Positions 1 to 6,325 are shown, counted from the first letter of the stretch. The stretch is 13,698 bases of DNA from Kiritimatiellia bacterium (GCA_018400335.1 JAGYMT010000014.1:1-13698), one strand, 5' to 3'. Numbers and translations: made by a program. The notes: generated from the letters alone by a model not told the origin.

Positions 1-364
1 GGCTAGCTCCTTATTCGCGAAATGTTTGACTAAATTTATCAAGCCAAAGGCATGATGAGTCGAACAATTGATTTCGACGTTGATAACATGTTCTCTGCCA
101 GTGTGTTCAGTGTTCAGGGGTTCAGCGTTCAGGAAATACCGAAGACTCTCCGTCCTGAACACTGAACACTGAACACTGAACTCTGAACACTTTCAACGAA
201 GTTGGCTGGTATTGAACCGAATAGTAGCGGGTGGGCGCCGCCGCTTGCGAGTCTTTTTTTTGGTTTTCTTGGGACTGCCGCGGAGAGCCGGACGGGTGGA
301 GTGGCATTCAAAATTCTTGAAAAACCTGTTGCATTCCGGGCTCCTTTCGGTATATTAGTGATTT
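1..364. other. non-coding region upstream of the beta-barrel gene
   Basis: No ORF here has a plausible protein composition. The short minus-strand frames between 122 and 311 read straight through the heptad repeat and give Ser/Val/Gln-rich artefacts. The region holds the inverted heptad array (103-190), a GC-rich stretch followed by a run of eight T (about 253-260), and a weak promoter-like pair before the next gene: TTGCAT at 329-334 and TATATT at 351-356, spaced 16 nt. If that pair is real, transcription would begin almost at the ATG at 365, giving a nearly leaderless message. That would fit the absence of a Shine-Dalgarno sequence there. This is inference only. Confidence 0.5.
103..190. 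repeat. inverted array of 7-nt repeats (heptad hairpin element 1)
   Basis: The left arm has units of the form TGTTCAG at 104-110 and 111-117, an 8-nt variant at 118-125, and CGTTCAG at 126-132. The right arm has five complementary units of the form CTGAACA at 155-161, 162-168, 169-175, 176-182 (CTGAACT) and 183-189. The innermost 7 bp (128-134 with 153-159) pair perfectly around an 18-nt loop (135-152). The whole could fold into a long imperfect hairpin of about 87 nt. The unit length of 7 and the mirrored arrangement are seen directly. The function is unknown. Confidence 0.85.
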
Positions 365-943
365 ATGAATTTTGATCGTTCATTTGTTCCGGGTTTTGCT
401 CTTCCCGCAATTCTTTCCGTTATGCTTTGCCTGCCGCTCTGCGCGGCCGCGCAGCAGAGCCATAGCTCGCTTTCGGCGGGCGGGTACTTCCATACCGAGC
501 ATTCCGCATTCACGGATCTTCCGTTCGGCAACGGGGACGTGTCATACCTGCTTGCGTATGAATACGCGGAGCGAATCGCGCTCTGGCAGCTTGGGCTCGG
601 GTTTGCGCCGGAAGTGTCGGGAACGAGGGATTCCGATTCGAATGAAGAAGGCGCGGAACAAGTCAAGACGGATCTTGTTGTGACCCCGCAACTCAACCTC
701 CTGTTTAAGGACAGGTGTTTTCTGGGCGGCACGGGAATCTTGGGCAGCTATGTCAGGGATGAAGACGGCGACGGGGACTGGATAGGCCCTTACTGGCAGT
801 TAATGCTCGGATTGAATTTTGAATTGGGCAATTCTTTTTCCATCGGCGCAAATGCCCACTACGTGATGAAGAGCTGGGACAAGATAATTGACTTCAAGTT
901 CGGCGATATCGAATATTCCGCCCTCCTGTCCTACCGATTCTGA
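365..943 (+). CDS. outer-membrane beta-barrel protein (unassigned family)
   Basis: This 192-aa protein has an N-terminal signal peptide: hydrophobic segment around residues 10-28, with a likely signal peptidase I site after A29 in CAAA|QQ. The mature part alternates short amphipathic strands with Asp/Gly/Ser/Asn-rich turns, for example around residues 130-142 (YVRDEDGDGDWIGPYW). The chain ends in ...LLSYRF. A C-terminal Phe preceded by alternating aromatic/hydrophobic residues is the classical BAM-recognition signature of outer-membrane barrels. At roughly 163 mature residues it would be a small barrel of about 8 strands, in the size range of OmpA-barrel/OmpW/opacity-type proteins. I see no motif that fixes the family or a transported substrate. 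No Shine-Dalgarno precedes the ATG. The Met at codon 20 would remove most of the signal peptide, so 365 is preferred. It is not tightly linked to the next gene (85 nt gap). Confidence 0.75.
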   Translation: MNFDRSFVPGFALPAILSVMLCLPLCAAAQQSHSSLSAGGYFHTEHSAFTDLPFGNGDVSYLLAYEYAERIALWQLGLGFAPEVSGTRDSDSNEEGAEQVKTDLVVTPQLNLLFKDRCFLGGTGILGSYVRDEDGDGDWIGPYWQLMLGLNFELGNSFSIGANAHYVMKSWDKIIDFKFGDIEYSALLSYRF

Positions 944-1028
944 CGAAGCGACCGCCCCCTCGCCCCGGAGGTCGGGCTTGATTTGAGAAGAGCAGCATGC
1001 AAGACTCTCACAATGCGGAGCAGGCGCC

Positions 1029-1502
1029 ATGGCTGATTCCATCTTTGAAATAGGCGCGAACGGAATAGACGTCGAGAAGATAATGGGCGGCATCGAAGCG
1101 TCCGTTGCTTCGAAAATGGAAGCAGGCATCTACCGCGACGCCCGTATCGCGAAGGCCGAACGAACGAACCTCGCGCTCCTGAAAGACGACGAGAGCTTCG
1201 TGCGTTTCTATCTCGAATGCCTCAGGGACGGCGTTCTCATTGATATCAGCGACTTTGAAATACGCGAGCGTCGGCGGGCCGGCGCCCTTCTCGTGCTTCT
1301 CAAGAAGGTCATCTGGAAGCTTCTCAAGTTCTATACGTATCGTCTCTGGTCGCAGCAGAACCAGGTTAATGCGATGCTGGTCACCGCTGTCGAGGGAGTG
1401 GACCAGAAGTACGGGAACCGCCTTCAAGACGTCGAGCGGCGGATGAAGGCGCTTGAAGGCAGGCAGGCGGGGAACGAGGCATGTCAAGCGCCGGAAGAAT
1501 AG
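1029..1502 (+). CDS. small amphipathic/coiled-coil protein of a glycan biosynthesis locus
   Basis: This is a 157-aa protein with GGAG at 1017-1020, 8 nt before the ATG. It begins with an IDVEKIMGGIEASV segment (residues 13-26). As I recall it, short ID-V-E-x-I-M helices like this occur at the N-termini of proteins in LPS/exopolysaccharide clusters, often ahead of methyltransferase or glycosyltransferase domains. The middle (about residues 80-100) carries a basic-hydrophobic stretch (LLVLLKKVIWKLLKFYTY) that could be an interfacial membrane helix. It is followed by a Q/N-containing helical tail, QQNQVNAMLVTAVEGVDQKY, and a charged coiled coil up to about residue 150. No catalytic domain is present. 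Its last 22 nt overlap the glycosyltransferase gene, so the two are probably translationally coupled. I infer a scaffold or membrane-recruitment role for the partner enzyme; this is unproven. Confidence 0.7.
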   Translation: MADSIFEIGANGIDVEKIMGGIEASVASKMEAGIYRDARIAKAERTNLALLKDDESFVRFYLECLRDGVLIDISDFEIRERRRAGALLVLLKKVIWKLLKFYTYRLWSQQNQVNAMLVTAVEGVDQKYGNRLQDVERRMKALEGRQAGNEACQAPEE

Positions 1503-2671
1503 CATTTGTCTGTCCCCGGTTCGCGGAAGGCGCCGCGGGCGGCGCCGAGACACTGCTCAGGAATCTCGCGGAGCGGACACAGGCGGCGGGCCGGAAAGTC
1601 GTGTTCCTCACCACATGCGCCACCGATCATTTCACCTGGCGGAACGAACGGCCTGCCGGACCGCGCAAAGTCGGAACCCTCGATGTTCATTTCTTTCCGG
1701 TGGACGAGGATCGCGACGTTGCCGATTTTCTCCGCGTGCAGGAGGTTATCAGCAGGAAGGGACACGTTTCACCGGAGGATGAGCTTGCATGGATCAGGAA
1801 CAGCGTCAACAGCCGCGCGCTTTGCGGGCACCTGCGGGATCATGCCGCGGAGTACGACAGGATAATCGCGGGGCCGTACCTGTTCGGCATCACCTATGCG
1901 GCGGCCCGGGCCCACCCGGAGAAGACCCTCTTGGTTCCATGCCTGCACGACGAGGGTTTTGCCTACGTCGGCTTGTTCCGGCGGATGTTCCGGGATGCCC
2001 GCGGAGTGCTGTTCAATTCCCTGCCGGAACAGGAACTGGGCATGCGCCTTTACGACCTGCCGCCGGAAAAATGCTCCGTGGTCGGGATGGGGCTCGACCC
2101 ATTCGATGCCGATCCGGAGGCTTTCAGTCGAAAACATTCCATCTCCGCGCCCTACATCATATATTCCGGCCGGAGGGAGCAGGCGAAAGGAGTTCCGCTC
2201 CTGATGGACTACCTCGCGCTATTCAGGGAGCGGACCGGCAGGGATGTTAAACTCGTTCTCACAGGCTCAGGCACGGTGGATCCGCCTGCCGGCCTGGCGC
2301 CGCATATCATTGACGTCGGTTTCGTGAGCGAGCAGGAAAAGCACGAGGCCATGGCTGGCGCGGCGTGCTTCTGTCATCCATCCGTGAACGAGAGCTTGAG
2401 CATAGTTGTCCTGGAATCATGGCTGGCCGGAACGCCGGTAATGGTGCACGCGAAGTGCGCAGTCACCCGTTATCACTGCCGCGAGAGCAATGGCGGTTTG
2501 TGGTTTGCCGCGTATCCCCAGTTCGATGAGGGGCTTTCCCTTCTGCTCGACAATCCCGGCCTGCGCCGGGCCATGGGCGCGGCGGGCCGGGATTACGTGA
2601 CCAGGGAATACTCGTGGACATCGGTTACGCCCAGGCTGCTGGCCGCGATGGATGGGACAGCGCCGGAATAG
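1481..2671 (+). CDS. glycosyltransferase family 4 (GT-B fold)
   Basis: A 396-aa protein expected to transfer a sugar from an activated donor to a growing surface glycan at the cytoplasmic face of the inner membrane. The N-terminal Rossmann half opens with RIAFVCPRF and the acceptor-side GGAE loop at residues 20-23. The C-terminal donor-binding half starts near residue 225 with IIYSGRREQAKG (R231, K236), which matches the usual phosphate-contacting G-R-x5-KG pattern. The family's E-x7-E motif is present as ESLSIVVLE (E304 and E312) after HPSVN. Length is normal for GT4. The start overlaps the preceding small ORF by 22 nt, with a GAGG just upstream of the ATG. The sugar specificity cannot be read from the sequence. 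The gene ends a short + strand run and faces the aldolase gene across a 149-nt convergent spacer in which I see no strong terminator. Confidence 0.9.
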   Translation: MSSAGRIAFVCPRFAEGAAGGAETLLRNLAERTQAAGRKVVFLTTCATDHFTWRNERPAGPRKVGTLDVHFFPVDEDRDVADFLRVQEVISRKGHVSPEDELAWIRNSVNSRALCGHLRDHAAEYDRIIAGPYLFGITYAAARAHPEKTLLVPCLHDEGFAYVGLFRRMFRDARGVLFNSLPEQELGMRLYDLPPEKCSVVGMGLDPFDADPEAFSRKHSISAPYIIYSGRREQAKGVPLLMDYLALFRERTGRDVKLVLTGSGTVDPPAGLAPHIIDVGFVSEQEKHEAMAGAACFCHPSVNESLSIVVLESWLAGTPVMVHAKCAVTRYHCRESNGGLWFAAYPQFDEGLSLLLDNPGLRRAMGAAGRDYVTREYSWTSVTPRLLAAMDGTAPE

Positions 2672-2820
2672 TGCCTCAACTTTTGGCCAACAACCCGTAA
2701 TCTCGCGGCACTTTTGCCGGGCACGGATCGAAGATATGAGAAGTGAGGCCGAACACGGCACCGGAGGCGACGCGGCAGCCCGCGCGCCTCAGTGCCGCCG
2801 ACGTTCGCAAAGAGCGTTCG

Positions 2821-3768
2821 TCACTTAAGAATGGCCCGAACCGACTCCAGCTGGCCGGCGCTGCCGAGATGACTATTCTTCTCCACGATATACTTCGCGT
2901 ATTCGGGCATGAAGACCTTGCCGGGCTTGCGGAGATCGAATTCCTCGGGATGATCCCTGAAATATTCGCGATGCACGCGGCACCACACAAGGCGTCCGTC
3001 CGTATCAATATTCACCTTGGTGACGCCAAGCTTGGCAGCCTTGATGAACTCGCTCGGATCAACGCCCTTCGCGTTCTTCAGCTTGCCGCCGGCTGCATTT
3101 ATGCGGTCCACCTCGTCCTTCGGCACGGAGCTGGATCCATGCATGACGAGCGGGAAGCCCGGCAGCAGTTTCTGGATCGCCTCTATGATTTCGAAGTGAA
3201 TGCCCTGGCTGCCGGAGAACTTGTAGGCGCCGTGACTGGTTCCTATCGCGCACGCCAGACTGTCGCAACCGGTCTTCTTCACGAAATCCTCGGCCTGCGC
3301 CGGTTCGGTCAGGTGAACCTGATCTTCACTCACGGATATGTGCTCCTCGACACCGCCGAGCTGTCCGAGCTCGGCCTCGACCACGATGCCCTTCGCATGC
3401 GCCGCCTCGACCACCCGTTTGGTAATGTCCACGTTTTCCTCGTAGCTATTCATGCTCGCGTCAATCATCACCGAGCTGTAGAAACCGCTGTTGATGCAGT
3501 CCATGGCCGCTTCCTCGTCGCCATGGTCGAGATGCACCGCAAAAATGGAGTCGGGAAAAATCTCGTCGCCCATGCGAATCATGGCTTCGAGCATGCGCTT
3601 GTCCGTGTAAGACCTGGCTCCCTTGGATATCTGGATTATGAACGGCGCCTTGCTGTCCATGTTGCCCTGAAAGAGCCCCATGGTCTGCTCGAGGTTGTTG
3701 ATGTTATACGCGCCAACCGCATATTTTCCGTAGGCGTGCTTGAAAAGTTCCTTCGTGGTAACGATCAT
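2821..3768 (-). CDS. fba: class II fructose-bisphosphate aldolase
   Basis: This zinc-dependent aldolase (315 aa from the chosen start) cleaves or forms fructose-1,6-bisphosphate in glycolysis/gluconeogenesis, in the cytosol. Class II hallmarks, numbered from the ATG at 3768, are AVGAYNINN (17-25); FAVHLDHGD (76-84) with H79, catalytic D81 and zinc ligand H82; VEAELGQLGG (130-139) with conserved Glu; GTSHGAYKF (176-184) with zinc ligand H179; VMHGSSS (208-214) with zinc ligand H210; and KVNIDTDGR (251-259) for phosphate binding. The YKF after GTSHG favours fructose-bisphosphate over tagatose-bisphosphate. The start at 3768 is set by AGGAGA on the minus strand about 7 nt upstream. The frame stays open to 3864, but the extra 32 residues are absent from the family and would run across the candidate promoter. 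Length is typical. The gene is divergent from the zinc-ribbon gene. Confidence 0.95.
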   Translation of the reverse strand: MIVTTKELFKHAYGKYAVGAYNINNLEQTMGLFQGNMDSKAPFIIQISKGARSYTDKRMLEAMIRMGDEIFPDSIFAVHLDHGDEEAAMDCINSGFYSSVMIDASMNSYEENVDITKRVVEAAHAKGIVVEAELGQLGGVEEHISVSEDQVHLTEPAQAEDFVKKTGCDSLACAIGTSHGAYKFSGSQGIHFEIIEAIQKLLPGFPLVMHGSSSVPKDEVDRINAAGGKLKNAKGVDPSEFIKAAKLGVTKVNIDTDGRLVWCRVHREYFRDHPEEFDLRKPGKVFMPEYAKYIVEKNSHLGSAGQLESVRAILK

Positions 3769-3837
3769 GACATCTCTCCTTGGTATTTCCCATCCATCGC
3801 CGCGCAACGGGCCGGCAACGGCAAAACGTTCAATAAG

Positions 3838-3864
3838 CTTATACCGCTGCGCCATTGACGTCAA
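3838..3864 (-). promoter_or_regulatory. candidate promoter of the aldolase gene
   Basis: On the minus strand TTGACG (complement of 3859-3864, 5/6 match to the -35 consensus) is followed after 15 nt by TATAAG (complement of 3838-3843, 5/6 match to the -10 consensus). The spacer is shorter than the usual 16-18. A start near 3831 would give a leader of about 63 nt to the ATG at 3768. Its position agrees with the downstream start chosen for the aldolase. Confidence 0.4.
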
Positions 3865-3887
3865 ACATCTTTTTTCGAGTTTTTTGC

Positions 3888-3916
3888 TTGATCACGAGCT
3901 CTGTCGGGGATATTAT
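3888..3916 (+). promoter_or_regulatory. candidate promoter of the zinc-ribbon gene
   Basis: TTGATC (3888-3893) and TATTAT (3911-3916) are separated by exactly 17 nt. They lie about 60-90 nt upstream of the ATG at 3980 and back to back with the aldolase promoter. Each box matches the sigma-70 consensus only partly. The spacing and the AT-rich setting in a GC-rich genome are the main support. Confidence 0.45.
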
Positions 3917-3979
3917 GTTTCCAAAGATAGAGAAGTTTAGGCTGATCATACCTTATTGATCCAATGAAGGAGCTTGGCC

Positions 3980-4438
3980 ATGGCGGACGAGACTCACAAT
4001 TCAGTGAAACTTGAAGGCAATGACATCGTGTTCGATTGCGAGCATTGCGGCCACAGCCTGGCAATTGACATCAAGGGCGCGGGGCTGAGGATACAGTGTC
4101 CGGAGTGCAAGGGATACATCACCGTGCCGATTCCCGACGGGCTCGATCTCGCCGATATTGATTCCAGTCTGGCGGAATTTCAGGATGATGAGGGAGAAGC
4201 GCCGGCGGGGGAACCGGCCTACGAGGGCGGTGACGACCGGACAAACGCGATGCTCACAGAGCTCGAAGAGCTGCGTTTCCGCACGCAGTTTCTTGAAAAG
4301 AAACGGATCGAGTATCAGTCGGCGGCGCAGGAGCTCGCCAGCCAGCTTGATTCGATGAGAATTGCGATGAAGGAGATGGACAATATCCTGGGAAGCCTGA
4401 CCGAGAAGAGCTCGGACGACACTCAGGAGCTTGGCTAG
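3980..4438 (+). CDS. small zinc-ribbon protein with acidic linker and coiled coil
   Basis: A 152-aa cytosolic protein. Residues 18-45 form a compact zinc ribbon with two CxxC knuckles, C20-x2-C23 and C40-x2-C43. The second sits in CPECKGYITVP, the style of ribbon found at the N-terminus of many small prokaryotic proteins of unknown function. Residues 55-80 are an acidic, low-complexity linker. Residues 83-140 are a charged heptad-rich helix (ELEELRFRTQFLEKKRIEYQ onward), predicted here by eye as a coiled coil that may dimerise. The start at ATG 3980 is fixed by AAGGAG at 3967-3972 with 7-nt spacing; the in-frame TTG at 3974 lies too close to that site. No enzymatic motif is present. It could be a regulatory or adaptor protein, and nothing in the context pins this down. 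Confidence 0.8.
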   Translation: MADETHNSVKLEGNDIVFDCEHCGHSLAIDIKGAGLRIQCPECKGYITVPIPDGLDLADIDSSLAEFQDDEGEAPAGEPAYEGGDDRTNAMLTELEELRFRTQFLEKKRIEYQSAAQELASQLDSMRIAMKEMDNILGSLTEKSSDDTQELG

Positions 4439-4538
4439 CCTTCCCGCCACGGCCCCATGCGTGTTAAGTTAACCGGCGCGATATTATTTTACAACATGCC
4501 GAATGACAATAGCTTATGCCTGGAATTCGCATGAATGT

Positions 4539-4660
4539 CCAACAGCCAACACGGAATATCCAATATCCAAGGGAATGTCCGGAAACACAGAGAAGTCAAT
4601 GACGCGCTATGCGTCTTCACTTGTTCGGTTGGAAATTCCTTGTTGGATATTGAGTGTTGA
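4539..4660. repeat. inverted array of 7-nt repeats (heptad hairpin element 2)
   Basis: The left arm runs in 7-nt steps from 4539: CCAACAG, CCAACAC, GGAATAT, CCAATAT, CCAAGGG. The complement of the right arm (about 4631-4660) also runs in 7-nt steps: TCAACAC, TCAATAT, CCAACAA, GGAATTT. The arms therefore form an imperfect inverted repeat. The central spacer of about 50 nt carries its own hairpin, GACGC (4601-4605) with GCGTC (4611-4615), extended by AAGT (4593-4596) with ACTT (4619-4622). The unit shares an AA-Y-A-Y-N-N pattern with the element at 103-190, so both may belong to one superfamily. Confidence 0.75.
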
Positions 4661-4745
4661 TCTCGAATGTGCGTTTTTAGCTTAACACCTATGCCCCCCC
4701 CCGTGTTCCCGATTGTGAATACAACCCCGTTCCGCAAGGCCGGCA

Positions 4746-4784
4746 TCATCCCCCGACCTGGGAGCGAGTCGGGGCTCGGGATGA
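4746..4784. repeat. REP-like hairpin
   Basis: CCCCGAC (4751-4757) pairs perfectly with GTCGGGG (4768-4774) around a 10-nt loop. An outer TCATC (4746-4750) pairs with GATGA (4780-4784), leaving a 5-nt bulge on the 3' side. There is no T-tract, so it is not a classical terminator. The form, GGGATGA...TCATCCC flanking a GC stem, resembles short dispersed palindromes found in many bacterial intergenic regions. Confidence 0.6.
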
Positions 4785-4914
4785 CATGGTCAGACTGTTG
4801 CCCTGTGACTGCATATTTTGAACCATGCCGAGAATTCGGTCCAATTCCCTTTCCTGATTACGTAACCGTAACCGCTCTCCGTTCCCCCGCTCCGTAACCC
4901 ATTGCCGTTCCGCC

Positions 4915-4939
4915 TGCCCGCGCGCTCCGCGCGCGGGCA
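4915..4939. repeat. perfect 11-bp GC hairpin
   Basis: TGCCCGCGCGC (4915-4925) and GCGCGCGGGCA (4929-4939) are exact reverse complements separated by TCC. No T-tract follows on either strand. It lies 34 nt beyond the end of the minus-strand gene remnant, so it may have been that gene's 3' hairpin, or it may be an independent repeat. Confidence 0.7.
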
Positions 4940-4973
4940 AGTGTGAACGCCTTGTCGTGATTGGCCTCTGCTC

Positions 4974-5689
4974 TCACGTCCGCTTCCCGCGCAGTTTCAT
5001 CGCCGCCATGAACAACGCGAAGAACACAATCGCAGCGCCCGCCGAGATCAGTCTTCCTACACCTGCCGCGGATGCGGCGTAGTTATGGTCATGGGAGCGC
5101 CGGGCTCCACCTGTAGGTCGCGCTTGAATTCCAGCCGCCGCCCGCTTTCCGGAACCGTGACCCTGATCGCCTGGTCCACCCCTGCTGCCGCTTCCTGCTG
5201 ACGAAGCAGCCGCTCCGACAGCATCCTCAGGCTGGTATCCTCCTTGCTGGAGAGCTCGGCCTGCCGCAGCCGCGCCTGCTGCTGCATTTGAGCCGCGGGC
5301 TGGTCAAGCTGGATGTTCTGGGACTGGCGCACGGCGTTCCTGCGGTCCACGAGGCCCACGACGGCCTGCTCCTGAATCAGGTTGTGGTACTGCACGCGCG
5401 CGTCCTCGTTCAGGTCGCTCTGGCCGTGGGAGTAGTTGATCGCGGATTCGAGCGATCTCTTCGCCAGCTTCTGCTTGCCCTGCTTCGCATATTCCTCGCC
5501 ATTGGCCATGACGCTCTTCGCCTTCTGGAGGTCCTCGGTCACGCGCCGCTGGGCGGTCATGCGGTAGTCTGATGCCTCGAACCCGGCGAGGCGCCGCCTG
5601 TTTCCCGCGTTAACCAGTTCAAGCGTTCCTCCGAACCCGTGGTACAGCCGGTTGGGGAGGACGTGAAGAGTCCGCGTTATGTCGAATGC
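4974..5689 (-). pseudogene. remnant of a membrane-anchored protein gene, 5' truncated and 3' frameshifted
   Basis: The minus-strand frame is open from 5689 to a TAG at 5057-5059. The part above the first ATG (5560) is clearly protein-like: ITRTLHVLPNRLYHGFGG, then TLELVNAGNRRRLAGFEA. The true gene therefore began further upstream and has lost its start. The rest reads as helical, Gln/Arg-rich coiled coil (residues 1-130 from the Met at 5560) and a beta-rich end, VTVPESGRRLEFKRDLQVEP. Just past the TAG, in the frame shifted by one base, lies a typical C-terminal anchor, VFFALFMAAMKLRGKRT, ending at 4974. A single-base indel near 5060-5075 would join the two. I infer an extracytoplasmic protein with a C-terminal membrane anchor. 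I do not recognise the family. A sequencing error could mimic the frameshift but not the missing 5' end. Confidence 0.7.
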
Positions 5690-5921
5690 TCAACTTATCC
5701 GTGCCCTTTTGGACCGAGTCGCGCTGGATATCGGCAATGGCCTGGGTGGCGCGGACCCGCCTCCATACCGCGAGCGACTGCTCCAGATTAGTCTCGTCAA
5801 TCGCCGTCAACATTGCGACCGGTCGGCTGTTGCTTGTGACAACCATCTCCATTTCATCCGGCAATTCTCTCCACACGCGCGCGGAGTTGCTTCGTAAATC
5901 ACGAACACTTAAGAATCTCAT
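5619..5921 (-). CDS. Phd/YefM-type antitoxin, 3' end replaced by unrelated sequence
   Basis: Residues 1-78 read as a Phd-type antitoxin. MRFLSVRDLRSNSARVWREL and VVTSNSRPVAMLTAI form the DNA-binding, dimerising N-terminus. The helical tail DIQRDSVQKGTDKLS would normally continue into the toxin-neutralising segment. From residue 79 (about 5687) the sequence becomes IRHNADSSRPPQ and similar residues, which is merely the decayed gene's DNA read in another frame. No PIN-domain (VapC) or RelE-like toxin follows, although such partners normally sit immediately downstream. I infer that a deletion removed the antitoxin tail and the toxin. Translation is well signalled by AGGAGG 7 nt before the ATG. 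A DNA-binding fragment could still be made and act as an orphan repressor. Confidence 0.75.
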   Translation of the reverse strand: MRFLSVRDLRSNSARVWRELPDEMEMVVTSNSRPVAMLTAIDETNLEQSLAVWRRVRATQAIADIQRDSVQKGTDKLSIRHNADSSRPPQPAVPRVRRNA

Positions 5922-5928
5922 TTCAATT

Positions 5929-5934
5929 CCTCCT
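5929..5934 (-). promoter_or_regulatory. consensus Shine-Dalgarno of the Phd-like gene
   Basis: The complement of 5929-5934 is AGGAGG, 7 nt from the ATG at 5921. It is the strongest ribosome binding site in the window. It fixes the start of the antitoxin remnant and suggests the 5' part of the cassette is intact. Confidence 0.8.
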
Positions 5935-6169
5935 GTGTGTCACAATAATGTACACGCATGTCGCACCGAGGTAAGCTTTTTTATTCCCGTGAGCGCCCCG
6001 TCTATCTCGCTCCAGTCTCTATGCAATCGCGATCTGTTGAAGGAGGGGGAACGGAAGGCGGGGAAAGTGTGCCGGTATCGGCCAAAAATATGTCCGAAGA
6101 AAACCAGCCGACCAATTCAAGACAACATGAAAATAGAATAAAACCTATCACGAAAGAGTCGAAAGCAGC

Positions 6170-6302
6170 AATTCTAATTATGACCGCCCGAAACAATGAC
6201 GGCGTGCTCGGAGAGCCCGCCCCACCTGTTTTGTGCACTGTTTTACGGCTATTTTCCCGGTAGGGCGGGCTCTACGAGCGCGCCGTTCTCATAATGCGAA
6301 TT
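6170..6302. mobile_element. MITE-like palindromic element, 133 bp
   Basis: The ends are inverted repeats: AATTCTAATTATGA (6170-6183) and the complement of 6289-6302 (AATTCGCATTATGA) agree at 12 of 14 positions. Inside, two 26-nt arms (6201-6226 and 6259-6284) are reverse complements at 23 of 26 positions. The shared core contains GAGCCCGCCC and GGGCGGGCTC. A 32-nt AT-richer loop (6227-6258) separates the arms. It has no coding capacity and no obvious target-site duplication. A partial relative of its left end reappears at 13660-13698. Together these features suggest a non-autonomous, dispersed element. Confidence 0.7.
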
Positions 6303-6325
6303 CCTTTAGTGACGAGTTCCCGAGC

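Larger units (their letters stand above)
4439..4973. other. repeat-rich non-coding region
   Basis: About 535 nt without a credible gene. In order it holds an AT-rich stretch (4470-4500), the second heptad-repeat element (4539-4660), a run of nine C (4694-4702), a REP-like hairpin (4746-4784), a stretch with GTAACC/TAACCG/CTCCG-type short repeats (about 4858-4915), and a perfect GC hairpin (4915-4939). The three short ORFs crossing it read repeat sequence and have no recognisable protein features. This is the kind of spacer in which small dispersed elements accumulate. Confidence 0.6.

Noticed and set aside
103..190. CRISPR array
   Set aside because: The units are 7 nt with no unique spacers between them, the two arms are inverted, and there are no cas genes.
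227..261. Rho-independent terminator (AGCGG/CCGCT stem before a T-run)
   Set aside because: The stem is only 5 bp with a long loop and is separated from the T-run by several bases. No upstream gene in the window needs it.
2743..3858. 371-aa open frame on the plus strand opposite the aldolase
   Set aside because: The aldolase on the other strand has all zinc-binding and catalytic motifs. The plus frame has a composition typical of an antisense shadow and no ribosome site.
3769..3864. N-terminal extension of the aldolase by 32 residues
   Set aside because: The AGGAGA site before 3768 fits the internal ATG, the extension is not part of the family, and it would cross the candidate promoter boxes.
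5958..6263. 101-aa plus-strand frame upstream of kpsF
   Set aside because: There is no Shine-Dalgarno, the composition is mixed, and the last third reads through the palindromic element.
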